A DNA stretch of 64,000 nucleotides from Sphingobium sp. CAP-1 (GTDB lineage Bacteria > Pseudomonadota > Alphaproteobacteria > Sphingomonadales > Sphingomonadaceae): assembly GCF_009720145.1 (NCBI RefSeq), contig NZ_CP046252.1, forward strand, positions 2,746,001 to 2,810,000. The letters are read 5' to 3'. Under the pieces are notes generated by a model. It did no database searches and was not told the origin of the DNA. It saw only the letters and a list, made by a program, of their open reading frames with translations. Each line of letters starts with the position of its first letter. The first letter of the stretch is position 1. The translations under genes were made by a program, and so were the position numbers. Shown piece by piece: positions 41,925 to 50,537 of this stretch.

Positions 41925-44225
41925 CTATTGGGCCGCGCGCAGATGCCCCGTGCGCAATATCGCCTCCACCTGTTCCATCGGCATCGCCGCGCCGAAATGG
42001 AAACCCTGGCCAACATGGCAGCCGCCCGCGCGCAGATAGTCGACCTGGGCCTGATTTTCGACGCCTTCCGCCACGGTGCGGATGCCCAGACTATAGGCCA
42101 GGTTCAGCACGGTGCGGACGATGGCGGCATCCTCCGGGTCGGTTTCCAGATCGCGCACGAAGCGCTGGTCGATCTTGATGACATCGATGGGGAATTGCTT
42201 GAGGTGCGACAGCGAGGCGTAGCCGGTGCCGAAATCGTCGAGCGCGATCGCCACGCCGGCTTCGCTCAGCCGCTGGAGCGCGCGGCCGACCCAGTCGGCG
42301 TTGCGGCCCAGAAAAACGGATTCGGTGACTTCCAGCTCGATCGCCGAGGGCGGCAGGTCGGCCTGCGCCAGCCGGTCGAGCAGCCGGTCGGCAAAACCGT
42401 CGTCATTGAGGTCGGCGCCCGATACATTGACCGCGACATGGCCGAAGGAAAGACCCGCGGCGCGCCAGCGGGCGCAGTCGGTGACGATGCCGTCGATCAT
42501 CTGGGCGGTGATGGCGGGGCCGAGTTCGGGATGTTCGAAGGCGGCGGCGATGTCGCCGGGCATGATCAGCCTGCCGCTGTTGGTGGGGCAGCGGAACAGC
42601 GCTTCGAACCCGATCAGCGCGCCGCTGTCGAGCGCGATCTTGGGCTGATACCAGGGCACCGGCCGTTCCTGCGCCAAGATATGCCGCGCCCGGTCGAGCA
42701 TCGCGGCTTCATGCTCCCAACTGTCGAGCAGGCCGGGGCCGAACAGGGTGGCGCGGCCGCGGCCATTATTCTTGGCGTGGTAGAGGGCGATGTCGGCATG
42801 TTTGACGAGCGCGGCGACATCGTCGCCATGATCGGGGAACAGCGCGACGCCGATGCTGACCCGGCTTTCGATCGGCCGGCCGCGATAGTTGAAGGGGGCG
42901 TGCAGATGTTCCGTGATCCGCGCCAATATCGCATGGAGCGCTTCCATGTCGGGCAGCCGGGTCAGCAGCACGGCAAATTCGTCGCCGCCCATGCGCGCGA
43001 CCAGATCGCCGGGGCGCAGGGCGTGGCGCAGCCGACCGGCGACCGTGCAGAGCAGCGCGTCGCCGGCATCATGGCCGGCGGTGTCGTTGACTCGCTTGAA
43101 TTCGTCGAGATCGATCAGCAGCACCGCCGAATGGCCGGTCGCCTCCCCCTTGTCGTCGGCTCTGTCGCCTGCCGCCACCTGGGTCACGGCGGCCATGAAA
43201 TGGGCGCGATTGGCCAGGCCAGTCAGGGCGTCCGTCATGGCGAGCTGTTCCAGATGCCGTTCGGCTTCCTTGCGCTCGGTAATATCGACGATGCTGGTCA
43301 TGAAGCAGGGCTCGCCGTCGATCAATATCTGGCGCGAGGAGAGCAGGGCGTTGCGGATCTGGCCATCGGCACGGCGCAGGCGGCATTCGAAATTGTCGAT
43401 CGCCTCGCCCCGTTCCAGCCGCTGGAACAGCATATCGCGCGCAACGGGATCGACATAGGTGCTGTTGACATTGTCGAGCCGGACGGCCTGCCCCGCCGCA
43501 TAGTCGGCGGTGGCGGCACGATTGAGGCGCAGCACATGGCCATCGCGCCGCGTCACCAGCAGCGGCAGCGGCACCGCCATGAACATTCGTTCCAGCGTGT
43601 CGCGGCTGTTGGCGAGCGCGGCCTGCGCGTCGCGGGCGAGGCGTCCGGCAATCCATTCCTGCCGCTGGAGCCGATTGTTGCGCGCAATCGCCATCCACAT
43701 GCCGCAATGGAGGATCAGGAAGGCCAGGATCATGCCCAGCATGGTCGGCGAATAGGGTGCCGGGGCGAGATAGCCGGTCAGCAGCGCCACGCCGCAGCCC
43801 AGCCCGCCGCCGACATTGCCGCGAAAGCTGGTGGGGACGACGAGGTAGAAAACCAGCGGCAGCATCACCAGCACGAAGATGGCGATGTCGCTGCGCGAAC
43901 TGACGAGGAAGGCGACCCCGATCGCGGTCATCACCTGCCAGCCGAAGCATATCCGCTCGATCGCGGGGAAGCCGGTCATGCGCCGGCAGAGCGAGAGGCA
44001 GTAGAGCGAGCAGAGGACGATCCCGATCCGTGCCGGCACCGCGACCCAGAAATGGGGCGTGCCGGCAAAGCGCCAGTCGCTGATCAGGAACAGGGTGTTG
44101 AGCAGCGCGGACAACTGAAACAACAGCCGCGCGTGCCGCCGGGATTCGCGCAGCCGCCCGGCCTGAAAAGCCGATTCCCGCGCAGGATCGCGAAATTCGC
44201 CGGTATAAGTGGATAGGTCGGTCAC
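41925..44225 (-). CDS. membrane PAS-GGDEF-EAL protein (c-di-GMP metabolism)
   Basis: The protein of about 766 residues has an N-terminal block of six or so membrane helices (to about residue 190). A PAS domain follows (FMAVPLPLLVTRRDGHVLRL, then SIVDITERKEAERHLEQL). The GGDEF domain has the intact motif ARMGGDEFAVLL near residue 415. The EAL domain has WYQPKIALDSGALIGFEALF and DDFGTGYASLSHLKQFPIDV. Both catalytic motifs are intact, so synthesis and breakdown of c-di-GMP are both possible. I chose GTG 44225; TTG 44252 is an alternative. It is divergent from the str operon. Confidence 0.92.
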   Translation of the reverse strand: MTDLSTYTGEFRDPARESAFQAGRLRESRRHARLLFQLSALLNTLFLISDWRFAGTPHFWVAVPARIGIVLCSLYCLSLCRRMTGFPAIERICFGWQVMTAIGVAFLVSSRSDIAIFVLVMLPLVFYLVVPTSFRGNVGGGLGCGVALLTGYLAPAPYSPTMLGMILAFLILHCGMWMAIARNNRLQRQEWIAGRLARDAQAALANSRDTLERMFMAVPLPLLVTRRDGHVLRLNRAATADYAAGQAVRLDNVNSTYVDPVARDMLFQRLERGEAIDNFECRLRRADGQIRNALLSSRQILIDGEPCFMTSIVDITERKEAERHLEQLAMTDALTGLANRAHFMAAVTQVAAGDRADDKGEATGHSAVLLIDLDEFKRVNDTAGHDAGDALLCTVAGRLRHALRPGDLVARMGGDEFAVLLTRLPDMEALHAILARITEHLHAPFNYRGRPIESRVSIGVALFPDHGDDVAALVKHADIALYHAKNNGRGRATLFGPGLLDSWEHEAAMLDRARHILAQERPVPWYQPKIALDSGALIGFEALFRCPTNSGRLIMPGDIAAAFEHPELGPAITAQMIDGIVTDCARWRAAGLSFGHVAVNVSGADLNDDGFADRLLDRLAQADLPPSAIELEVTESVFLGRNADWVGRALQRLSEAGVAIALDDFGTGYASLSHLKQFPIDVIKIDQRFVRDLETDPEDAAIVRTVLNLAYSLGIRTVAEGVENQAQVDYLRAGGCHVGQGFHFGAAMPMEQVEAILRTGHLRAAQ

Positions 44226-44558
44226 GTTTCGCCCATGCTGCGCAGGCGGCAAGAATAGGCTGGCATGGTTACAAATTTCCTAACCCATTGAAATGCTGTA
44301 GAACGAATGTGCAAAAGCCGGTCTGCTTGACCCTGTGCGCCCATATCGCTATAGGCGCGCCTGCCCAGAGGTCTGCCGTGCGAAGACTCGTCTCCTCGCG
44401 ATATATGGCTGGGCGCCAACAGAGCTGAACATTACCGGGTGCTCTTGCGGCTCCAGGGGGCTTTTGCCCACCGGGGCTTTTGCTGTTTGGAGGCCATGGC
44501 CTCCAGCCGGCGTGAGACTGGAAATGCCGGTAAAGTAACTGAAAAGGTGAAGGGCTTC
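44226..44558 (+). promoter_or_regulatory. control region and leader of the str operon
   Basis: The 333-bp gap before rpsL has no gene. It holds a strong promoter (44327-44355) and a leader of about 195 nt. The leader contains a perfect 18-bp palindrome TGGAGGCCATGGCCTCCA (44488-44505), two GGGGCTTTTGC repeats before it, and a CCGG-based hairpin after it. This suggests folded RNA that could bind S7 or another product, but no known motif was recognised. Confidence 0.5.
44327..44355 (+). promoter_or_regulatory. sigma70-type promoter of the str operon
   Basis: TTGACC (44327-44332) and TATAGG (44350-44355) are separated by exactly 17 bp, the best promoter match seen in the window. It points at rpsL, with RNA starting near 44362. 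A strong promoter is expected here. Confidence 0.65.
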
Positions 44559-44930
44559 ATGCCAACAATCAACCAGTTGGTCCGCAAGGGCCGCGAACTG
44601 CAGAAGACCAAGTCCAAGGTCCCTGCGATGGATGCGAACCCGCAGAAGCGCGGCGTTTGCACCCGCGTCTACACGACGACCCCGAAGAAGCCGAACTCGG
44701 CGCTTCGCAAGGTGGCGAAGGTGCGTCTGGTCAACCAGCGCGAAGTCATCACCTATATTCCGGGTGAAGGCCACAACCTCCAGGAACACAGCGTCGTGCT
44801 GATCCGTGGCGGTCGTGTGCGAGATCTTCCGGGCGTGCGCTACCACGTTCTTCGCGGCGTTCTGGATACCCAGGGCGTCAAGGATCGCAAGCAGAGCCGT
44901 TCCAAATACGGCGCGAAGCGTCCGAAGTAA
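44559..44930 (+). CDS. rpsL: 30S ribosomal protein S12
   Basis: The 123-residue protein starts MPTINQLVRKGRELQKTKSK and contains YTTTPKKPNSALRKVAKVRL with wild-type Lys43. S12 controls decoding accuracy at the A site. The second conserved loop reads GGRVRDLPGVRYH: residue 88 is Arg (codon CGA, 44820-44822), where most bacteria have Lys. Lys88Arg is a known streptomycin-resistance substitution. First gene of the str operon. Confidence 0.98.
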   Translation: MPTINQLVRKGRELQKTKSKVPAMDANPQKRGVCTRVYTTTPKKPNSALRKVAKVRLVNQREVITYIPGEGHNLQEHSVVLIRGGRVRDLPGVRYHVLRGVLDTQGVKDRKQSRSKYGAKRPK

Positions 44931-44945
44931 GGGGAGAACAAGAAT

Positions 44946-45416
44946 ATGTCACGTCGTCGTCGCCCCGAAAAGCGCGTTATCCTGCCCGATCCCAAGTTCG
45001 GCGATATCGTGCTGTCGAAGTTCATGAACAGCATCATGCAGGACGGCAAGAAGGCCGTCGCCGAATCGATCGTCTATGGCGCTCTCGACACCGTCGAGAC
45101 CCGCGCCAAGAAGGACCCGATCGGTCTGTTCCATGACGCCCTCAACAATGTGAAGCCGGGCATCGAAGTTCGCAGCCGCCGCGTCGGCGGTGCGACCTAT
45201 CAGGTTCCTGTCGAAGTTCGTCCCGAACGTTCGCAGGCTCTGGCGATCCGCTGGCTGATCACGGCCGCGCGCAACCGCAGCGAAACCACCATGGCCGCGC
45301 GCCTGTCGGGTGAGCTGCTGGATGCCGCCAACAACCGCGGCAATGCCGTGAAGAAGCGCGAAGACACGCACCGCATGGCGGAAGCGAACCGCGCCTTCTC
45401 GCACTACCGCTGGTAA
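44946..45416 (+). CDS. rpsG: 30S ribosomal protein S7
   Basis: The 156-residue primary binder of the 16S 3' domain starts MSRRRRPEKRVILPDPKFGD. NSIMQDGKKAVAESIVYGAL, PGIEVRSRRVGGATYQVPVE and RSETTMAARLSGELLDAANN are the family signature stretches. Length is standard. It lies 15 bp after rpsL. In Escherichia coli S7 represses its own operon; whether it does so here is unknown. Confidence 0.98.
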   Translation: MSRRRRPEKRVILPDPKFGDIVLSKFMNSIMQDGKKAVAESIVYGALDTVETRAKKDPIGLFHDALNNVKPGIEVRSRRVGGATYQVPVEVRPERSQALAIRWLITAARNRSETTMAARLSGELLDAANNRGNAVKKREDTHRMAEANRAFSHYRW

Positions 45417-45469
45417 GAGTCGGGGTGGGCGCCTGTGCGCCCGCCTTGTCATCTGGCTATCAAAATCGG

Positions 45470-45505
45470 TCCGTTCGCCATGGGTGGCTACCCATGGCGA
45501 ACGGA
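45470..45505. repeat. 15-bp-stem palindrome between rpsG and fusA
   Basis: TCCGTTCGCCATGGG and its exact complement flank TGGCTA. There is no T-run, so it is not a standard terminator. The outer CCGTTCG / CGAACGG ends match those of the family-B repeats, so it may be a member of that family in the 158-bp rpsG-fusA gap. Confidence 0.7.
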
Positions 45506-45574
45506 TTGGTTTAGGGGCCACGCCCAGATCAAACGAATCCCCAACCGCCGGCGCACCGGCAACGGAGAAGCATC

Positions 45575-47647
45575 ATGGCCCGCAGCCATCCGCTCGAACG
45601 CTATCGCAATTTCGGTATCATGGCGCATATTGACGCCGGCAAGACCACCACGACCGAGCGTATCCTTTACTACACCGGCAAGTCCTACAAGATCGGCGAA
45701 GTCCATGACGGCGCCGCGACCATGGACTGGATGGAACAGGAGCAGGAGCGTGGCATCACCATCACGTCGGCTGCGACCACCTGCATCTGGAACGACCACC
45801 GCCTGAACATCATCGACACCCCCGGCCACGTCGACTTCACCATCGAAGTCGAGCGTTCGCTGCGCGTGCTGGACGGCGCGGTCGCCGCGTTCGACGGCGT
45901 TGCCGGCGTGGAGCCGCAGTCGGAAACCGTGTGGCGCCAAGCGGACAAGTATAAGGTGCCGCGGATGTGCTTCATCAACAAGCTCGACCGCACCGGCGCC
46001 AATTTCTATTATTGCGTGCAGACGATCATCGACCGTCTGGGCGCGACCCCGGCTGTCCTGTATCTGCCCATCGGCGAGGAATCGGACTTCAAGGGTCTGG
46101 TCGACCTGGTCGAGAATCGCGCGATCATCTGGAAGGATGAAAGCCTGGGCGCCGAATTCTTCTATGAAGAAATTCCGGCCGACCTCGCCGACAAGGCTGC
46201 CGAATATCGCGAAAAGCTGATCGAACTCGCCGTCGAACAGGACGACGAGGCGATGGAAGCCTATCTCGAAGGCAATCTGCCCGACACCGCCGCGCTGAAG
46301 AAGCTGATCCGCAAGGGCACGCTGAACCAGTCGTTCGTGCCGGTGCTGTGCGGCTCGGCGTTCAAGAACAAGGGTGTGCAGCCCCTGCTCGACGCGGTCG
46401 TCGACTATCTGCCTTCGCCGCTCGACATTCCTGACGTGCAGGGCATCAATCCCGACACCGAGGAACCCGACAGCCGCGCGACCGCGGACGACGCGCCCTT
46501 CTCCGGCCTGGCGTTCAAGATCATGAACGATCCGTTCGTCGGCTCGCTGACCTTCCTGCGCGTCTATTCCGGCACCCTGACCAAGGGCACCTATCTGAAC
46601 TCGGTCAAGGACAAGAAGGAAAAGATCGGCCGTATGCTCCTCATGCACGCGAACTCGCGTGAGGACATCGACGCGGCCTATGCGGGCGACATCGTCGCGC
46701 TGGCCGGCATGAAGGAAACCACCACGGGTGACACGCTGTGCGCCGAGCGCCAGCCGATCATCCTGGAACGGATGGAATTCCCTGAGCCGGTCATCGAACT
46801 GTCGGTGGAACCCAAGACCAAGGCCGACCAGGAAAAGATGGGCGTCGCCCTGAACCGCCTGGCCGCCGAAGATCCGTCCTTCCGCGTTTCGACCGACCAC
46901 GAATCGGGCCAGACCATCATCAAGGGCATGGGCGAACTTCACCTCGAAATCCTGGTCGACCGCATGAAGCGCGAGTTCAAGGTCGAGGCGAATGTCGGTG
47001 CGCCGCAGGTGGCCTATCGCGAATATCTCAAGAAGGCCGTCGACGTTGACTACACCCACAAGAAGCAGTCGGGCGGCACCGGCCAGTTCGGCCGCATCAA
47101 GGTGAAGCTGACGCCGGGTGAACGCGGCGCGGGCATCATCTTCAAGGATGAAATCAAGGGCGGTAACATTCCCAAGGAATATATCCCCGCCATTGAAAAG
47201 GGTATGCGCGAAACCGCAGCCACCGGCTCGCTGATCGGCTTCCCGATCATCGATTTCGAGATCAACCTGTATGACGGCGCCTATCATGATGTCGACTCGT
47301 CGGCGCTGGCATTCGAAATCACCGGCCGCGCCGCGATGCGCGAAGCGGCGCAGAAGTCGGGCATCACCCTGCTTGAGCCGGTCATGAAGGTCGAAGTCGT
47401 CACCCCGGAAGAATATCTGGGCGACGTTATCGGCGACATGAACAGCCGTCGCGGCCAGATCCAGGGCACCGATACGCGCGGCAACGCGCAGGTGGTCGAG
47501 GCGATGGTCCCGCTGGCCAACATGTTCGGCTATGTGAACTCGCTGCGTTCGTTCACCCAGGGGCGTGCGAACTACTCGATGATCTTCTCGCACTATGACG
47601 AAGTGCCGCAGAATGTGGCGGACGAAGTCAAGGCGAAGATGGCCTGA
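45575..47647 (+). CDS. fusA: elongation factor G
   Basis: The 690-residue GTPase drives translocation and ribosome recycling. G1 is MAHIDAGKTTTTERILYYTG, G3 is DTPGHVDFTIEVERSL and G4 is FINKLDRTGANF. Domains II-V follow, ending SMIFSHYDEVPQNVADEVKA. ERGITITSAATT holds the switch region. Length is standard. Spacing to tuf is 137 bp with a GC-rich hairpin (CGCGCCT-TCGCG-AGGCGCG) in the gap. Confidence 0.98.
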   Translation: MARSHPLERYRNFGIMAHIDAGKTTTTERILYYTGKSYKIGEVHDGAATMDWMEQEQERGITITSAATTCIWNDHRLNIIDTPGHVDFTIEVERSLRVLDGAVAAFDGVAGVEPQSETVWRQADKYKVPRMCFINKLDRTGANFYYCVQTIIDRLGATPAVLYLPIGEESDFKGLVDLVENRAIIWKDESLGAEFFYEEIPADLADKAAEYREKLIELAVEQDDEAMEAYLEGNLPDTAALKKLIRKGTLNQSFVPVLCGSAFKNKGVQPLLDAVVDYLPSPLDIPDVQGINPDTEEPDSRATADDAPFSGLAFKIMNDPFVGSLTFLRVYSGTLTKGTYLNSVKDKKEKIGRMLLMHANSREDIDAAYAGDIVALAGMKETTTGDTLCAERQPIILERMEFPEPVIELSVEPKTKADQEKMGVALNRLAAEDPSFRVSTDHESGQTIIKGMGELHLEILVDRMKREFKVEANVGAPQVAYREYLKKAVDVDYTHKKQSGGTGQFGRIKVKLTPGERGAGIIFKDEIKGGNIPKEYIPAIEKGMRETAATGSLIGFPIIDFEINLYDGAYHDVDSSALAFEITGRAAMREAAQKSGITLLEPVMKVEVVTPEEYLGDVIGDMNSRRGQIQGTDTRGNAQVVEAMVPLANMFGYVNSLRSFTQGRANYSMIFSHYDEVPQNVADEVKAKMA

Positions 47648-47784
47648 CGATTTTCTCTGGCCGGGCCGTGCGAACGGCTCGGTTAGGGGCTGGTAATCTG
47701 TAAATTTGCTGCTATGGACGCGCCTTCGCGAGGCGCGGCCGAGCGGTCAGACCCAAGCTGATTTTGATTAGAAGGTAGGATAAA

Positions 47785-48975
47785 ATGGCTAAGGCTAAGT
47801 TTGAGCGGAACAAGCCGCACTGCAACATCGGCACCATCGGTCACGTCGACCATGGCAAGACCTCGCTGACCGCAGCGATCACCAAGGTGCTGGCCGAAAC
47901 CGGCGGCGCGACCTTTGTTGACTATGCCAACATCGACAAGGCGCCCGAAGAGCGCGAGCGCGGCATCACCATTTCGACCGCCCACGTCGAATATGAAACC
48001 GAAGCGCGTCACTATGCGCACGTCGACTGCCCCGGTCACGCTGACTATGTGAAGAACATGATCACCGGCGCCGCGCAGATGGACGGCGCGATCCTGGTCG
48101 TGTCGGCCACCGACGGCCCGATGCCGCAGACCCGTGAGCACATCCTGCTCGCCCGCCAGGTCGGCGTGCCGCAGCTCGTCGTGTTCATGAACAAGGTCGA
48201 TCTGGTCGACGACGCCGAAATCCTTGAGCTGGTCGAGCTGGAAATCCGCGAGCTGCTCAGCAGCTACGATTTCGACGGCGACAACATCCCCGTCATCGCC
48301 GGTTCGGCCGTCGCTGCCCTTCAGGACAAGACCCCTGAAATCGGCCACGACGCCGTTCTGAAGCTGATGGCTGCCGTTGACAGCTTCATCCCGCAGCCGG
48401 AGCGTCCGGTTGACAAGGCGTTCCTGATGCCGATCGAGGACGTGTTCTCGATCTCCGGTCGCGGCACCGTCGTCACCGGCCGCGTCGAAACCGGCATCAT
48501 CAAGGTTGGTGAAGAAGTCGAAATCGTTGGTCTGAAGGCTACCGCCAAGACCACCGTCACCGGCGTGGAAATGTTCCGCAAGCTGCTCGACGAAGGTCGT
48601 GCGGGCGACAATATCGGCGCCCTGGTGCGCGGCACGAAGCGTGAAGAAGTTGAGCGTGGTCAGGTTCTGGCCAAGCCCGGCACCATCACCCCGCACACTG
48701 AATTCGACGCGGAAGTCTATGTCCTGTCGAAGGAAGAAGGCGGCCGTCACACCCCGTTCTTCGCAAACTATCGTCCGCAGTTCTACTTCCGCACGACCGA
48801 CGTGACCGGCGAAGTGATCCTGCCCGAAGGCACCGAAATGGTTATGCCTGGCGACAATGTGAAGCTCGGCATCAAGCTGATCGCTCCGATCGCCATGGAC
48901 CCAGGTCTGCGCTTCGCCATCCGTGAAGGCGGTCGCACCGTCGGCGCAGGGGTTGTCGGCACGATCTCGAAGTAA
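47785..48975 (+). CDS. tuf: elongation factor Tu
   Basis: The 396-residue GTPase delivers aminoacyl-tRNA to the ribosome. GHVDHGKTSLTAAI is G1, DCPGHADYVKNMITGAAQMD is G3 and NKVDLVDD is G4. The end AIREGGRTVGAGVVG is canonical. Length is standard. It is the last gene of the str operon and is followed by an intrinsic terminator. Confidence 0.98.
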   Translation: MAKAKFERNKPHCNIGTIGHVDHGKTSLTAAITKVLAETGGATFVDYANIDKAPEERERGITISTAHVEYETEARHYAHVDCPGHADYVKNMITGAAQMDGAILVVSATDGPMPQTREHILLARQVGVPQLVVFMNKVDLVDDAEILELVELEIRELLSSYDFDGDNIPVIAGSAVAALQDKTPEIGHDAVLKLMAAVDSFIPQPERPVDKAFLMPIEDVFSISGRGTVVTGRVETGIIKVGEEVEIVGLKATAKTTVTGVEMFRKLLDEGRAGDNIGALVRGTKREEVERGQVLAKPGTITPHTEFDAEVYVLSKEEGGRHTPFFANYRPQFYFRTTDVTGEVILPEGTEMVMPGDNVKLGIKLIAPIAMDPGLRFAIREGGRTVGAGVVGTISK

Positions 48976-48985
48976 TATAGGACCG

Positions 48986-49025
48986 CAGCGGCGCGAATCG
49001 CCTGATTCGCGCCGCTGAGGATTTT
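48986..49025 (+). terminator. intrinsic terminator after tuf
   Basis: CAGCGGCGCGAATC and its exact complement form a 14-bp stem with a GCCT loop (48986-49017). AGGA and a TTTT run follow at 49022-49025. It separates the str and S10 transcripts. Confidence 0.8.
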
Positions 49026-49027
49026 AA

Positions 49028-49146
49028 CCGCCCCGGATCGCCTTTCTCCGGCTCGAACGAGCTAGAAGGGCAGTTTACGGGGCGGATATTTTTTGTTGGC
49101 GCATTTTCATAAGTCATCGGCTGCTCCGGCTGATTTCTGAAAATGC
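49028..49146 (+). promoter_or_regulatory. structured leader upstream of rpsJ
   Basis: Two nested or successive hairpins precede the S10 operon. CCGCCCC (49028-49034) pairs with GGGGCGG (49079-49085), followed by a six-T run. GCATTTTCA (49101-49109) pairs with TGAAAATGC (49138-49146), followed by TCTGAGTTTTT. The leader resembles an attenuator. In Escherichia coli L4 controls this operon through the S10 leader; any such link here is inferred. Confidence 0.5.
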
Positions 49147-49183
49147 TCTGAGTTTTTGGCTCTTTCGCATCGGTACAGGAACA

Positions 49184-49492
49184 ATGGACAGCAACATCCG
49201 CATTCGCCTCAAGGCGTTCGATCATCGCGTGCTCGATCAGGCGACCGGCGACATCGCCGACACCGCCCGCCGCACCGGCGCCCTCATTCGCGGTCCGATT
49301 CCCCTTCCGACGCGCATCGAAAAGTTCACGGTCAACCGTGGTCCGCACATCGACAAGAAGTCGCGCGAGCAGTTCGAGGTTCGCACCTACAAGCGTATGC
49401 TTGACATTGTGCAGCCGACGCCGCAGACGGTCGACGCGCTGATGAAGCTGGACCTGGCTGCCGGCGTGAACGTCGAAATCAAGCTGGCCTAA
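49184..49492 (+). CDS. rpsJ: 30S ribosomal protein S10
   Basis: The 102-residue protein starts MDSNIRIRLKAFDHRVLDQA and contains GPIPLPTRIEKFTVNRGPHI, SREQFEVRTYKRMLDI and the end GVNVEIKLA. It also acts as NusE in antitermination. First gene of the S10 operon. Unusually, 289 bp of structured sequence separate it from rplC. Confidence 0.98.
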   Translation: MDSNIRIRLKAFDHRVLDQATGDIADTARRTGALIRGPIPLPTRIEKFTVNRGPHIDKKSREQFEVRTYKRMLDIVQPTPQTVDALMKLDLAAGVNVEIKLA

Positions 49493-49495
49493 AGG

Positions 49496-49778
49496 CTGGC
49501 AAGTCCCTGCTCTCCGCACGGTGGGCAGGGTATCGGGTATTTCGCCCCTCTATCTAGGAGGGGTCGGAAGCTCAAACGACACAAGGGATACCGCACGGCC
49601 CCTCCGGTGAACCGGAAAGGCTCGTGGTCCTGGTCCCCCGTCGCTGTTCCCGATGAGGGGGTGGCATCCAACCCGGACGGGGTGATCTATAATTGGGTTG
49701 GGCCGCGAAGCAGAGATGCTGAGCGGTTTTTTCGTTGGATACGCCCGCTGCTAAGGCGGGCCTCTATGGGAGTAATCA
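49496..49778 (+). promoter_or_regulatory. structured spacer between rpsJ and rplC
   Basis: The spacer holds no gene. CCCTGC/GCAGGG (49505-49530), CCCCTCT/AGGAGGGG (49545-49563), GGTATC/GATACC (49529-49534 with 49588-49593), CCAACCC/GGGTTGG (49668-49701) and GCCCGC/GCGGGC (49743-49761) can pair. GGAGGGG (49557-49563) can also pair with CCCCTCC (49599-49605), a mutually exclusive fold. A TTTTTT run is at 49727-49732. This looks like a cis-regulatory RNA ahead of rplC. Confidence 0.55.
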
Positions 49779-49781
49779 GTG

Positions 49782-50534
49782 ATGCGCACAGGCGTGATCG
49801 CTAAGAAAGTCGGGATGACCCGTCTGTTCCAAGAGGACGGACGCCATATTCCTGTTACGGTTCTTGCCCTTGAGGGCAATCAGGTCGTGGCTCGCAAGGA
49901 AGTTGACCGTGACGGTTATGTCGCGGTGCAGCTCGGTGCGGGCGTCGCGAAGGTCAAGAATGTCGCCAAGCCGCAGCGCGGCCACTTCGCCAAGGCGGAA
50001 GTGGAGCCGAAGGCGCGTCTGGTCGAATTCCGTGTCGCCGAGGACGCGCTCCTCGATGTCGGCGCCGAGATCGCGGCCGATCATTTCATCGCTGGCCAGT
50101 TGGTCGACGTTGCCGGTCATACCCAGGGTAAGGGTTTCGCCGGCGCCATGAAGCGCTGGGGCTTCGGCGGTATGCGCGCCACCCACGGCGTGTCGATCAG
50201 CCACCGTGCGCATGGTTCGACGGGTAATCGCCAGGATCCGGGTCGCGTCTTTAAGAACAAGAAGATGGCCGGTCACATGGGCGACCGCGAGCGCACGCAG
50301 CAGAATCTCGAAATCGTCCGCACGGATGTCGAGCGCGGCCTGCTGTTCGTCAAGGGTTCGGTTCCGGGCGCCAAGGGCACCTGGCTGACCGTCAGCGACG
50401 CCGTCAAGGTGAAGCGCCCGGCCGACGTGCCTTATCCCGCCAGCCTGAAGGCTGCCGCTAACAGCAACAACGCTGCCGAGACGCCTGCTGAAGCAGCAGT
50501 CGCTCCCGAAGCGACCGAAGGCCAGGAGGGCTAA
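49782..50534 (+). CDS. rplC: 50S ribosomal protein L3
   Basis: The 250-residue protein starts MRTGVIAKKVGMTRLFQEDG. KGFAGAMKRWGFGGMRATHG and HRAHGSTGNRQDPGRVFKNK are the L3 signature. The C-terminus carries an Ala/Glu-rich tail (AAETPAEAAVAPEATEGQEG), common in alphaproteobacteria. L3 nucleates 50S assembly. ATG 49782 is preferred over the overlapping GTG at 49779. rplD follows after 3 bp. Confidence 0.97.
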   Translation: MRTGVIAKKVGMTRLFQEDGRHIPVTVLALEGNQVVARKEVDRDGYVAVQLGAGVAKVKNVAKPQRGHFAKAEVEPKARLVEFRVAEDALLDVGAEIAADHFIAGQLVDVAGHTQGKGFAGAMKRWGFGGMRATHGVSISHRAHGSTGNRQDPGRVFKNKKMAGHMGDRERTQQNLEIVRTDVERGLLFVKGSVPGAKGTWLTVSDAVKVKRPADVPYPASLKAAANSNNAAETPAEAAVAPEATEGQEG

Positions 50535-50537
50535 ACC

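Noticed and set aside
44822..44827. AGATCT next to codon 88 of rpsL as a sign of engineering
   Set aside because: One six-base restriction site is expected by chance, and flanking codons are ordinary for this genome.
45488..47593. Minus-strand frame of 701 codons
   Set aside because: It mirrors fusA codon by codon and has no family motifs; fusA is unmistakable.
49688..49693. TATAAT hexamer in the rpsJ-rplC spacer as a promoter
   Set aside because: No -35-like hexamer lies 16-18 bp upstream, and the hexamer falls inside the loop of the CCAACCC/GGGTTGG hairpin.
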